NCBI GenBank assembly: GCA_905234565.1
Contig: CAJOHW010000003.1
Location: forward strand, 1-64,000
Length of the DNA stretch: 64,000 nucleotides
Origin: an uncultured Oscillibacter sp.
GTDB lineage: Bacteria > Bacillota > Clostridia > Oscillospirales > Oscillospiraceae
Direction: 5' to 3'
Shown here piece after piece: positions 37,593 to 46,821 of this stretch. The position numbers and the translations under genes are program-made. Position 1 is the stretch's first letter. Every line of letters starts with the position of its first letter. The notes under the pieces are model-generated. The model saw nothing but the letters and a program-made list of their open reading frames with translations, had not been told where the DNA came from and did no database searches.

Positions 37593-38291
37593 ATGGAACA
37601 GCGGATCCAAAAACTGTTTTCCGGCGTCTGTTCCCGGCGGAAGGCGGAGAGCTATTTGGCCGCCGGACGGGTGACGGTGAACGGGAAACCGGCGGTGCTG
37701 GGCCAGAAGGCGGACCCGGACCGGGACCGGATCCTCTTGGACGGGGAGCCCATCCCCCAGCCCCGCCGGACCGTGGTGATCCTTCTCCACAAGCCCCGGG
37801 GCTATGTGACCACCCTCTCCGATGAGCGGGGACGGAAAACCGTGGCGGAGTTGGTGCGCTCCTGCGGCCTCCGGGTGTATCCGGTGGGCCGTCTGGACCG
37901 GGACTCGGAGGGGCTTCTGCTCCTCACCAACGACGGAGATCTGGCCCAGCGGCTGGCCCATCCCAGTTCTTCCGTGGAAAAGGTCTACGAGGCCACGGTG
38001 GCGGGGAACCTCTCCGGGGCGGCGGCGCGGCTCTCCGCCCTGGGGGAACTGGACGGGGAACCTATCCGCCCGGTGGAGGTGTCCGTGATCCGGGAGAAGC
38101 CGGACCGGGCGGTGCTGTCCCTGACTCTCCGGCAGGGGAAGAACCGCCAGATCCGGCGGATGTGCGAGCAGTGCGGACTGCGGGTGCTGCGGTTGAAGCG
38201 GGTGCGGGAGCACACGTTGGAATTGGGGAACCTGCCCTGCGGCGCGTGGCGGTATCTGACGCCGGAGGAGACGGCGGCGCTATATCGGTGA
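37593..38291 (+). CDS. RsuA/RluB-family pseudouridine synthase
   Basis: S4 domain N-terminus; YPVGRLDRDSEGLLLLTNDG. Confidence 0.93.
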   Translation: MEQRIQKLFSGVCSRRKAESYLAAGRVTVNGKPAVLGQKADPDRDRILLDGEPIPQPRRTVVILLHKPRGYVTTLSDERGRKTVAELVRSCGLRVYPVGRLDRDSEGLLLLTNDGDLAQRLAHPSSSVEKVYEATVAGNLSGAAARLSALGELDGEPIRPVEVSVIREKPDRAVLSLTLRQGKNRQIRRMCEQCGLRVLRLKRVREHTLELGNLPCGAWRYLTPEETAALYR

Positions 38292-38329
38292 GGCACGGTT
38301 TGAGGCGCGATGTGAGGGGGCGATGATCG

Positions 38330-39175
38330 GTGAACATTCTGGGGACCATCCAGGGCAGAATGAACCGTTTCTCCAAGGGCCAGAAACGGATTGCCCGGTA
38401 CATCTTGGACCACTGTGACAAGGCCGCCTTTATGACCGCCAGCCGCTTAGGGGAGACGGTCCAGGTCAGCGAGTCCACGGTGGTGCGCTTTGCCTCGGAG
38501 GTGGGCTGTGACGGCTATCCGGGCTTACAGCGGGCCTTGCAGGATCTGCTGCGAAGCCGTCTCACCGCCGCCCAGCGCTTCCGGGAGACGGACTTCTCCG
38601 GGCCGGACCTTTTGGGGGCCGTGGTCCACTCGGACATGGAGAAACTCCGGCAGATGGCGGCTCTGGGGGACCGGGCCGCCCTGGAAGAGGGAGCGGAACG
38701 GATTCTGGGCGCCCGGCGGGTGTACATCTTAGGGGTCCGGTCCTCCTGTTTCGTGGCGGGCTACCTGCACTTCTATCTCCATCTTCTGCTGGAAAACGTG
38801 TCCCTGGTGCAGCCCAACGCCGCCGGGGAGATGTACGAGCAGCTCTTCCGCATCGGCCCCGGAGACGCGCTGATTGCGGTGAGCTTTCCCCGGTACTCCC
38901 GGATCACGGCGGACACGGTGAAGTTCGCCCGGGACCGGGGGGCCTCCATTCTGGCCGTGACGGACGGGGAGCGGTCCCCGGTGTACGCCCTGGCGGACAC
39001 CCGGCTGCTGGCCCCCTGTGAGATGATCTCCTTTGTGGACTCCATGGTGGCCCCCCTGTCCCTGATGAACGCCCTGCTGGTGGCCCTGGCCCGGCGCATG
39101 GATGCCGGGGATACCTTCTCCCAGCTGGAGGAGATCTGGAACGCCTACGGGGTCTTTGGACAGGAAGAAGAATAA
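38330..39175 (+). CDS. MurR/RpiR-family transcriptional regulator
   Basis: RpiR HTH (GETVQVSESTVVRFASEVGCDGYPGLQRAL) and SIS domain. Confidence 0.9.
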   Translation: MNILGTIQGRMNRFSKGQKRIARYILDHCDKAAFMTASRLGETVQVSESTVVRFASEVGCDGYPGLQRALQDLLRSRLTAAQRFRETDFSGPDLLGAVVHSDMEKLRQMAALGDRAALEEGAERILGARRVYILGVRSSCFVAGYLHFYLHLLLENVSLVQPNAAGEMYEQLFRIGPGDALIAVSFPRYSRITADTVKFARDRGASILAVTDGERSPVYALADTRLLAPCEMISFVDSMVAPLSLMNALLVALARRMDAGDTFSQLEEIWNAYGVFGQEEE

Positions 39176-39260
39176 ACAGAGAAGAAAACGGAAGCTCCGA
39201 TGAAATCCGCCATGGTTTCCGCCGGATTTCATCAGCGCTTCCCGGACGCGGTGAGGGAAC

Positions 39261-40493
39261 GTGAGAAAGCGGATTGTGGTGATTGGCGGCGGGGCGGCGG
39301 GAATGCTGGCCTCCATCCGGGCCTCGGAGGCGGGAGGCGCCGTGACGGTGCTGGACCCCAACGAGCGCCTGGGAAAAAAACTGAATATCACGGGGAAGGG
39401 CCGGTGCAACCTGACCAATGACGCGGAGTTAGAGACGGTGCTGTCCCAAATCCCCCGGAACGGGCGGTTCCTGTACAGCGCCCTGGCCCGCTTCGGCCCC
39501 CGGGAGGTCATGTCCTTCTTTGAGGGGCTGGGAGTGCCTTTGACGGTGGAGCGGGGAAACCGGGTGTTTCCCGCGTCGGGACGGGCCTTCGATGTCAGCG
39601 CCGCTTTAGAGCGACAGATGAAAGCCCTGGGCGTCCGCTGGATCCGGGACCAGGCCCTGGCCGTGGAGACAGACGCCGGGAAAGTGACCGCCGTCCGGGG
39701 GGCACAGGACACCTATCCGGCGGAGGCGGTGATTCTGGCCACCGGGGGCGTGTCCTATCCCGCCACCGGGTCCACCGGGGAGGGACACCGTATCGCCCGG
39801 GAACTGGGCCATACCGTGACGCCCCTTCGGGGATCCCTGGTACCCCTGTGCGAACGGGGGAACCAGTGCGCCCGGATGCAGGGACTGAGTCTGCGGAACG
39901 TCCGCCTCACGGCGTTCGAGGACGGCAAACCGGTCTATGAGGGCTTCGGGGAACTGCTCTTTACTCACTTCGGCGTCAGCGGACCCTTGGTGCTGTCCGC
40001 CTCCGCCCACTTGGAGGACTTCTCCGCCCACCCCTGCCGCCTGGAACTGGATTTGAAGCCCGCCTTGGACCAGGCCGTCTTAGACCGGCGGCTGGTGTCG
40101 GACCTGCGGAAGTACGCCAACAGTGACTTTCAAAACGCCTTAAACGACCTCCTGCCCCGGAAACTGATCCCGGTGCTGGTGGACCTCAGCGGCGTGCCCC
40201 CGGAGGAAAAGGCCCACGACATCACCCGGGCACAGCGAAAGCGGGTGCTGTCCCTGCTCAAAGGCTTCCCCATTGAACTGGCGGGGCGTCGGAGCGTGGC
40301 GGAGGCGGTGGTCACCGCCGGAGGCGTGGCGGTATCGGAGGTGTCTCCCAAGACCATGGAGTCCAAACTTGTCAAGGGCTTATACTTCGCGGGGGAACTG
40401 CTGGACCTGGACGCCTACACGGGGGGCTTCAACCTGCAAATCGCCTGGTCCACGGGAAACGCGGCGGGCCTTGCCGCGGCGGGGGACACGTAA
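39261..40493 (+). CDS. HI0933-family NAD(P)/FAD-dependent oxidoreductase
   Basis: VIGGGAAGMLASIRASE; GKKLNITGKGRCNLTN; YFAGELLDLDAYTGGFNLQIAWSTGNAAG. Confidence 0.93.
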   Translation: MRKRIVVIGGGAAGMLASIRASEAGGAVTVLDPNERLGKKLNITGKGRCNLTNDAELETVLSQIPRNGRFLYSALARFGPREVMSFFEGLGVPLTVERGNRVFPASGRAFDVSAALERQMKALGVRWIRDQALAVETDAGKVTAVRGAQDTYPAEAVILATGGVSYPATGSTGEGHRIARELGHTVTPLRGSLVPLCERGNQCARMQGLSLRNVRLTAFEDGKPVYEGFGELLFTHFGVSGPLVLSASAHLEDFSAHPCRLELDLKPALDQAVLDRRLVSDLRKYANSDFQNALNDLLPRKLIPVLVDLSGVPPEEKAHDITRAQRKRVLSLLKGFPIELAGRRSVAEAVVTAGGVAVSEVSPKTMESKLVKGLYFAGELLDLDAYTGGFNLQIAWSTGNAAGLAAAGDT

Positions 40494-40539
40494 GCCGCGC
40501 TCATCGCGCTTATAAAGATAGAACAGGAGAAAAAGAACC

Positions 40540-42006
40540 ATGAAAAAGAGACTTGTCCGGGCGCTTTTGCTGTGCTGGGCGGCGCTGGCGTTTGTAAACG
40601 GCGCGTGGGCGGAGGAAGCAAACGCCCTAAAGGGATTGACTGTGTCCGAGGCTCAGGCGGAGGTCTCGTTCACCTGCGGAGAACCCGCCCGGTTGATCGT
40701 GGGCGTCTACAACGGGGACACCGGGGCCATGACAGCATCCGGCGGCGTCACGGTCCAACCGGGGCAGAAAACCGCCGCCGTCCCTCTGTCCGGACCCCTT
40801 CCGGAGAACTTCACCGCCTCCGCCTTTCTGACCGGAGCGGAGACTGCCCGCCCTCTGTGCGAAAAGTATACCGTGGATTCCCGTCCCCCCAAGGGATCGT
40901 CAGTCTATGCGGCGCTCTTTGACGGCGGGGAACTGGAATTTTACAGCGCGGATTCCGCGTCTCAGCTGGACCTGGGCGGCAGAACCCCGAAACAGGTCCA
41001 GGAAGTCACCCCATGGTGGCAGGCTCCCACGGAGATCACCCGGGTGACCTTTGTGGACCGGATCCAGCCGGAATCCGCCAGACGGTGGTTTTATGAATGC
41101 GGACAGTTGCGGGAAGTCCGGCAGATCGAAAATTTAGACACCTCCCGCACGACAAATTTATCCGGGATGTTCTGGGGCTGCGGCGCTTTGGCAGAGTTAA
41201 ATGTCAGCGGCTTCGATACCCGGAACGTGACGGATATGAGCCTGATGTTCACAAACTGCGCCAGTTTGACGGAACTGGATGTCAGCCATTTCGATACCCG
41301 CAATGTCACGGATCTGCGCTCCATGTTCCTTGGCTGCGGCGGACTGACAGCCCTGGATGTCAGCGGCTTTGAGACCCGCAACGTGACGGATATGAGCGGG
41401 ATGTTCTCCGGCTGCGGAAGTCTGACCCGCGTGGATGGGCTGGATCTGGAGACCGGAAACGTGAGAAATCTATCCCAGATGTTCTATGAATGCGCCAGTC
41501 TCACGGAACTGGATTTGAGTGGTTTCGATACCCGCAATGTCACGAATATGGGCATGATGTTCTATGGCTGCGCCGGGCTTACGGAATTGGACCTGAAAAA
41601 TTTCGATACCCGCAATGTCACGAATATGCGCACCATGTTTTTTGGGTGCCTGCGTCTGGAAAGCTTAAATGTCAGCAGTTTTGATACCGGTAAAGTCAAA
41701 GATATGGCGTATATGTTCGCAAGCACCAGCGTGAAAACCCTGGACCTCAGCGGCTTTGATACCGCCGCGGTGACGAATATGTCCCGGATGTTCGCCGGAT
41801 GCAGCAGACTACGCACCATCTATGCCTCGGAGCGGTTTGTGTGCCCTGATAACGCAAAAGAGATGTTTCTCGACTGCCTGTCCCTCATGGGCGATATCTC
41901 GTCCCACTATCAGAATATGCCTGCCTCGAACCGCAGCCAGTCCCTCTATGCCCACCTCGACGGCGGCGTGAACAACCCCGGGTATTTTACCCGCAAGCGT
42001 TCATAA
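40540..42006 (+). CDS. secreted BspA-family (DUF285-type) leucine-rich-repeat protein
   Basis: signal peptide; about ten repeats LTELDVSGFDTRNVTDMSGMFSGC. Confidence 0.9.
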   Translation: MKKRLVRALLLCWAALAFVNGAWAEEANALKGLTVSEAQAEVSFTCGEPARLIVGVYNGDTGAMTASGGVTVQPGQKTAAVPLSGPLPENFTASAFLTGAETARPLCEKYTVDSRPPKGSSVYAALFDGGELEFYSADSASQLDLGGRTPKQVQEVTPWWQAPTEITRVTFVDRIQPESARRWFYECGQLREVRQIENLDTSRTTNLSGMFWGCGALAELNVSGFDTRNVTDMSLMFTNCASLTELDVSHFDTRNVTDLRSMFLGCGGLTALDVSGFETRNVTDMSGMFSGCGSLTRVDGLDLETGNVRNLSQMFYECASLTELDLSGFDTRNVTNMGMMFYGCAGLTELDLKNFDTRNVTNMRTMFFGCLRLESLNVSSFDTGKVKDMAYMFASTSVKTLDLSGFDTAAVTNMSRMFAGCSRLRTIYASERFVCPDNAKEMFLDCLSLMGDISSHYQNMPASNRSQSLYAHLDGGVNNPGYFTRKRS

Positions 42007-42080
42007 AGCCCGTGAATGAAAGAGAACCTCCCAGGAGAGGAAACCCATAGATCCACAAATATCCACAAAGGAGAGACGAC

Positions 42081-42794
42081 ATGAAACACATCAGCGTAGC
42101 CATTGACGGCCCCGCCGGGGCGGGCAAAAGCACCCTGGCCCGGGAGATGGCCAAACGCTTCGGGTTCCTGTATGTGGACACCGGGGCGATTTACCGGACC
42201 GTGGCCCTCCACGCCCTGCGGGAGAGCATCGATCCCCAGGACGGCGGCACCCTCATGGCGGTGCTGCCGGAACTGCGGGTGGAGATCACCTACGGGGAGG
42301 ACGGCTTGCAGCATATGCTCCTGAACGGAGAGGACGTGACGGAGGCTATCCGATCTCCGGAGGTGTCCATGTCGGCCTCCGCCATCTCCGCCCATCCCGG
42401 GGTCCGGGTGTTTCTGCTGGAAACCCAGCGCCAGCTGGCCCGGGACAACGACGTGGTCATGGACGGCCGGGACATCGGCACGGTGGTGCTGCCCGGGGCG
42501 GATGTAAAGGTGTTTCTCACGGCGTCGGCGGAGGAGCGGGCCTGGCGGCGGACCCTGGAACTGGACGCCAAGGGCATGGCCCGGCCCTATCAGGAGGTGC
42601 TGGACGATCTCAAGCAGCGGGATTACAACGACGCCAACCGCTCCGTGGCCCCTCTGCGCCAGGCGGAGGACGCCATCGCCTTAGACACCACCCACCTGAC
42701 GCTGTCAGAGAGCATTGAGGCCCTGGAACAGCTGATCACGGACCGGACCGGACGGTCCCCCCTGCCCCGGGAGGAAGACGAGGAAGAATCGTGA
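42081..42794 (+). CDS. cmk: cytidylate kinase
   Basis: IAIDGPAGAGKSTLAREMAKRFGFLYVDTGAIYR; VVMDGRDIGTVVLPGADVKVFLTASAEERAWRR. Confidence 0.96.
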   Translation: MKHISVAIDGPAGAGKSTLAREMAKRFGFLYVDTGAIYRTVALHALRESIDPQDGGTLMAVLPELRVEITYGEDGLQHMLLNGEDVTEAIRSPEVSMSASAISAHPGVRVFLLETQRQLARDNDVVMDGRDIGTVVLPGADVKVFLTASAEERAWRRTLELDAKGMARPYQEVLDDLKQRDYNDANRSVAPLRQAEDAIALDTTHLTLSESIEALEQLITDRTGRSPLPREEDEEES

Positions 42795-43471
42795 GCGGAA
42801 CGAAGGAAGAAAAGAAGGGAGAGAACGCCCACGGCCTCCGGGTGGCGGGGTGGTTCTACGCCCTGGCCTGGTTCCTCATCGGCCTTCTGCTCCGCGTCCT
42901 CCATCCCGTGACGGTGGAGGGCCTGGAAAACCTGCCGGACCACAAGGTCCTGCTGTGCGCCAACCACGCCAGCAACTGGGATCCCCTGATCATCGCCACC
43001 CGCCTGCCCGTGAACTACCGCCTCCGGGCCATGGCCAAGAAGGAACTGTTTCAAAACCCCATTCTGGGCTTTCTCCTGCGGCATTTAGGGGTCTTTCCCG
43101 TGGACCGGGAGGCAACGGACATCAAGGCCGTGAAAACCGCCATTCAGGTGCTGAAAGACGGGGACAACCTGCTGATCTTCCCGGAGGGCACCACAATCCA
43201 CCACGGCATCGGCTACGCGGACGGCCTGCCCGCCCACGCCAAAAGCGGCGCGGCCATGATCGGCATCCGCACGGGGGCGTCCCTGGTGCCGGTGTTCGTG
43301 GACGGGGAGAAGCGCCCCTTCCATAAAACCCGCCTGGTGTTCGGCACCCCCTACGCCCCCCGGATCACCGGACGCCGGGGCACGGCGGAGGAAGTCCAGC
43401 GGGCGGCGGACGAACTGTTGGAGGCCGCCTACGCCCTGGGAGGCCAGCGGGTGGGCGGAGAACCGCTGTGA
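42791..43471 (+). CDS. plsC: 1-acyl-sn-glycerol-3-phosphate acyltransferase
   Basis: NHASNWDPL and FPEGTTIHH motifs. Confidence 0.93.
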   Translation: MSGTKEEKKGENAHGLRVAGWFYALAWFLIGLLLRVLHPVTVEGLENLPDHKVLLCANHASNWDPLIIATRLPVNYRLRAMAKKELFQNPILGFLLRHLGVFPVDREATDIKAVKTAIQVLKDGDNLLIFPEGTTIHHGIGYADGLPAHAKSGAAMIGIRTGASLVPVFVDGEKRPFHKTRLVFGTPYAPRITGRRGTAEEVQRAADELLEAAYALGGQRVGGEPL

Positions 43472-45555
43472 AGGTATTGACGGCCCAGAGCGCCGGGTTT
43501 TGCTACGGGGTCCGGCGGGCGGTGGAACTGGCGGAGCGGACGGCGGCGGAGGACGGCGGCTGTTCTCTCTTAGGGGATCTGATCCACAACGCCTATGTGG
43601 TGGAGGATTTGGAGCGCCGGGGGGCAAGGAAAATCCAGGATCCCGCCTCTCTGGGCCCCGGGGACACGGTGGTGATCCGGTCCCACGGGGAACTGCGGGG
43701 GGTGGTGGAGGATCTGAAGCGCCGGGGGGTCCGGTGCGTGGACGCTACGTGTCCCAACGTGTGCCGGATCCAGAATTTGGTTGCCCGGGCGGAGGCGGAG
43801 GGGCGTCAGAGCGTCATCATCGGGGAGCCCAACCATCCGGAAGTCATGGGCGTGGCCAGTTGGGGCGATCATCCCCTGGTGTTCGACGGCCCGGAGGCGG
43901 TGAAAGCGTGGCTCCAAACGCCGGAGAACCGGGATCTGCCCTTGACCGTGGTGGCCCAGACCACCTGCGTCCGGGAAATTTTTGAAAGTTCCTGGGAAAT
44001 TATAAAAAAAGAGTGTACAAACGCGAAAAAATTTGATACAATATGTGGTGCTACGCAAAGGCGTCAGACGGAGGCGGCGGAGATTGCCGCCAAAGTGGAC
44101 GTGATGGTGGTGGCGGGCGACCGCAAGAGCGCCAATACCCGGCATCTGGCGGAGATCTGTCGGAAGTACTGTCCCAGGGTTTTCCAGGTGGAGAACGCGG
44201 ACGAGCTTCCCGATCTCACCGGCTGCTCCGTGGCGGGGCTGACAGCGGGGGCTTCCACCCCGGCGGGCATCATTAAGGAGGTAGTTGCAGCGATGAGCGA
44301 AGAAATCAAAAACGAAGTGGCCCAGGAGACCGAGGCGGCAGAAGAGACCGAACTCCGTCCGGAAGAGACTGTGGCAGAGGAGCCGAAGGCGGAAGAGGCC
44401 CCGGTCCAGGCCCAAGAGGCCCAGGAACAGGCAGAGGAGGCAGCCGCTCCCGAGGCGGCGGCTGAGGCCGGGCGCGAGGAGTCCTTCGAGGAGTTACTGG
44501 ATCAGTCGATTAAAACTTTGAATACAGGAGAGAAGGTCACCGGCATTGTCAGGGCCATCACCCCCACGGAGGTGGAGGTGGATGTGGGCGCCAAGCAGAC
44601 CGCCTACATTAAATTCAACGAGCTCAGCGACGATCCCAACGCCAATCCTGAGGACATCGTGAAAGTAGGCGACGAGATCGAGGCCACCGTCATCCGGGTC
44701 AACGATGTGGAGGGCTTTGCGGAACTGTCCAAGAAGCGCCTGGACGCCCAGAAGAAGTGGGAGGACGTGGAGCGCGCCGTGGAGGAGAAAACCATCCAGG
44801 AGGGCGTGGTCACGGAGGAAAACAAGGGCGGCATCGTGGTGAACGTGGACGGTGTGCGGGTGTTTGTGCCGGCGTCCCAGAGCGGCAAGCCCAGGGGAGC
44901 GGATCTCTCCGCCATGCGGGGAGAGCATGTGAAACTGCGCATCACGGAATTCAACCGTGCCCGCCGCCGGGTGGTAGGCTCCATCCGCTCCGTGCTGGAC
45001 GAGGAGCGCCGGGCCGCCCAGGAGCAGGTCTGGGCCAACATCGAGGTCGGCAAGCGCTATACCGGCACCGTCAAGTCCATGACCTCCTACGGCGTGTTCG
45101 TGGACATCGGCGGCGTGGACGGTATGGTCCACATCTCCGAGCTGAGCTGGAGCCGCATTAAGGACCCCAAAGAGGTCTGCAAGGTGGGCGACACCCTGGA
45201 AGTGTACGTCATCTCCTTCGATCCGGACCGCCGGAAGATCTCCCTGGGCGTGAAGGACCACAACCGGGATCCCTGGAGCGATTTCATGAACACCTATGGT
45301 GTCGGCGACATCGCCAAGGTCCGGGTGGTCAAGCTCATGACCTTCGGCGCCTTCGCGGAAGTGGTTCCCGGCGTGGACGGCCTGATCCACATCTCCCAGA
45401 TCGCCGACCACCGTGTGGAGCGGCCCGAGGACGTGCTGGCGGAGGGCGACATCGTCTACGCCAAGATCACCGCCGTGGATGAGGAGCGGCAGAAGATCTC
45501 CCTGTCCATGCGTGCCGTCCCCGCCGGATACGGCGACGAGGGCGGAGAAGAGTAA
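43468..45555 (+). CDS. ispH-rpsA: bifunctional IspH / ribosomal protein S1 fusion
   Basis: GFCYGVRRAVELAE... VVAQTTCVREIFESSWEIIKKECTNAKKFDTICGATQRRQTEA (IspH) followed by four S1 repeats. Confidence 0.93.
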   Translation: MKVLTAQSAGFCYGVRRAVELAERTAAEDGGCSLLGDLIHNAYVVEDLERRGARKIQDPASLGPGDTVVIRSHGELRGVVEDLKRRGVRCVDATCPNVCRIQNLVARAEAEGRQSVIIGEPNHPEVMGVASWGDHPLVFDGPEAVKAWLQTPENRDLPLTVVAQTTCVREIFESSWEIIKKECTNAKKFDTICGATQRRQTEAAEIAAKVDVMVVAGDRKSANTRHLAEICRKYCPRVFQVENADELPDLTGCSVAGLTAGASTPAGIIKEVVAAMSEEIKNEVAQETEAAEETELRPEETVAEEPKAEEAPVQAQEAQEQAEEAAAPEAAAEAGREESFEELLDQSIKTLNTGEKVTGIVRAITPTEVEVDVGAKQTAYIKFNELSDDPNANPEDIVKVGDEIEATVIRVNDVEGFAELSKKRLDAQKKWEDVERAVEEKTIQEGVVTEENKGGIVVNVDGVRVFVPASQSGKPRGADLSAMRGEHVKLRITEFNRARRRVVGSIRSVLDEERRAAQEQVWANIEVGKRYTGTVKSMTSYGVFVDIGGVDGMVHISELSWSRIKDPKEVCKVGDTLEVYVISFDPDRRKISLGVKDHNRDPWSDFMNTYGVGDIAKVRVVKLMTFGAFAEVVPGVDGLIHISQIADHRVERPEDVLAEGDIVYAKITAVDEERQKISLSMRAVPAGYGDEGGEE

Positions 45556-45591
45556 TCCAGTCCCCGCGGTTTGACGTGCGCTGTACGCATT

Positions 45592-45617
45592 GATACTCGT
45601 GAGCAAAGAGCGCGAGA
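45592..45617 (+). repeat. ends-only remnant of the dispersed ~80-bp element, copy E
   Basis: gatactcgtgagcaaagagcgcgaga: left end tactcgtgagc joined to right end aaagagcgcgag. Confidence 0.6.
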
Positions 45618-45620
45618 AAA

Positions 45621-45650
45621 GCCCCCTGTCCGGGAGGACAGGGGGCTTTC
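45621..45650 (+). terminator. intrinsic terminator after ispH-rpsA
   Basis: GCCCCCTGTCC-ggga-GGACAGGGGGCtttcgtt. Confidence 0.8.
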
Positions 45651-45863
45651 GTTACGCGCCGGACCCGAAAGAGAGCGGGTATGGAATTTCACACTTTTTT
45701 AATATTTGCCTCTGGTTTGCTTAACATTTTTCCCGTATCTTAATCCTTGCAAGAGGCAAACTTCTTTTTCATCCAATCTTCCAAACCTTGGCCGGGACCG
45801 CCTGCGGGCGGTCCCGGTCAGGGTTTTAAGGGCGCGTTTTTGTGAATTTCCGCGAAAAAACCC

Positions 45864-45894
45864 TTGACTCTCCCCTTGGGGCAGGGCGTATACT
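45864..45894 (+). promoter_or_regulatory. MerR-type promoter with 19-bp spacer and dyad
   Basis: TTGACT-N19-TATACT; spacer contains the CCCC-TT-GGGG dyad. Confidence 0.75.
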
Positions 45895-45938
45895 GTCCGC
45901 AGGATCCGGATCCCACAGGAAAGGGGGCGGTACGGTCC

Positions 45939-46751
45939 GTGTATCAGATTGGGGAATTTTCAAAAATCTGTCAGGTCAGCGTGAAAACCCTGCGGCACTA
46001 TGACAAACTCGGCCTGCTCCGGCCGCTGAAAGTGGACGCCGCCACAGGGTACCGCTACTATGGGCGGGAACAGTTGGAACGGATGCTGTTCATCCAGAAG
46101 CTAAAGCGGTATGGGTTCTCTTTGGACCAGATCCAGCCCCTGTTGTCCTGTGACCGCCATGCCCTCTGCCAGGAACTGCGGCGGCAGAGGGAGGTCCTGC
46201 AATGGCGGCAAATGGAACTGGGCATGGTCTTGCAGGAGCTTGCCCTGCATCTGGGAACCTTGGAAAGGACAGGAGAGAAGATGGAACTGTGCAACGGCTA
46301 TGAGATCGCACTGACGGAGCGCCAGCCCATGGCGGTGCTGTCGTGCAGGAGGCGCATGGGGGTGGACGAGTTTGGCAGGTATTACGGCACCCTCTATGAG
46401 CGGGCGGCCAAAGAGGGACTGACGCCCTCCGGCGTGGTTGGGGCCATGTACCACGACGAGGAGTTCAACCGGGACGCCTCCGACATCGAACTGTTTCTGG
46501 GCGTCCGGGAGGAGGACCGGGCGGACAAGCGCCTGGGCGGCGGGACCTGCGCCAAAACCCTCCACCGGGGGAGCTATTCCACCCTGACGGAGGCCTATGC
46601 CGCCCTGGTCTCCTGGATCGAGGAGAACGGATACCAGTGGAGCGGCGCGCCCTATGATATCTACACCAAAACCGCCCACAACGGGTTCGCCCCCCAGGAC
46701 TGGGAGACGGAGGTCTATTTCCCGGTCCGGAAAAAGGACGCTTCTCTGTAA
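45939..46751 (+). CDS. MerR-family regulator with GyrI-like effector-binding domain
   Basis: YQIGEFSKICQVSVKTLRHYDKLGLLRPLKVDAATGYRYYGREQLERM; GTG start. Confidence 0.92.
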   Translation: MYQIGEFSKICQVSVKTLRHYDKLGLLRPLKVDAATGYRYYGREQLERMLFIQKLKRYGFSLDQIQPLLSCDRHALCQELRRQREVLQWRQMELGMVLQELALHLGTLERTGEKMELCNGYEIALTERQPMAVLSCRRRMGVDEFGRYYGTLYERAAKEGLTPSGVVGAMYHDEEFNRDASDIELFLGVREEDRADKRLGGGTCAKTLHRGSYSTLTEAYAALVSWIEENGYQWSGAPYDIYTKTAHNGFAPQDWETEVYFPVRKKDASL

Positions 46752-46770
46752 AAAAGACAAAAAGTGAAAA

Positions 46771-46808
46771 AGGCTTCCCGTCATTTCTGACGGGAAGCCT
46801 CTTGATTT
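46771..46808. terminator. bidirectional terminator
   Basis: AGGCTTCCCGTC-atttct-GACGGGAAGCCTcttgatttt. Confidence 0.8.
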
Positions 46809-46821
46809 TACAGGCCACCGC

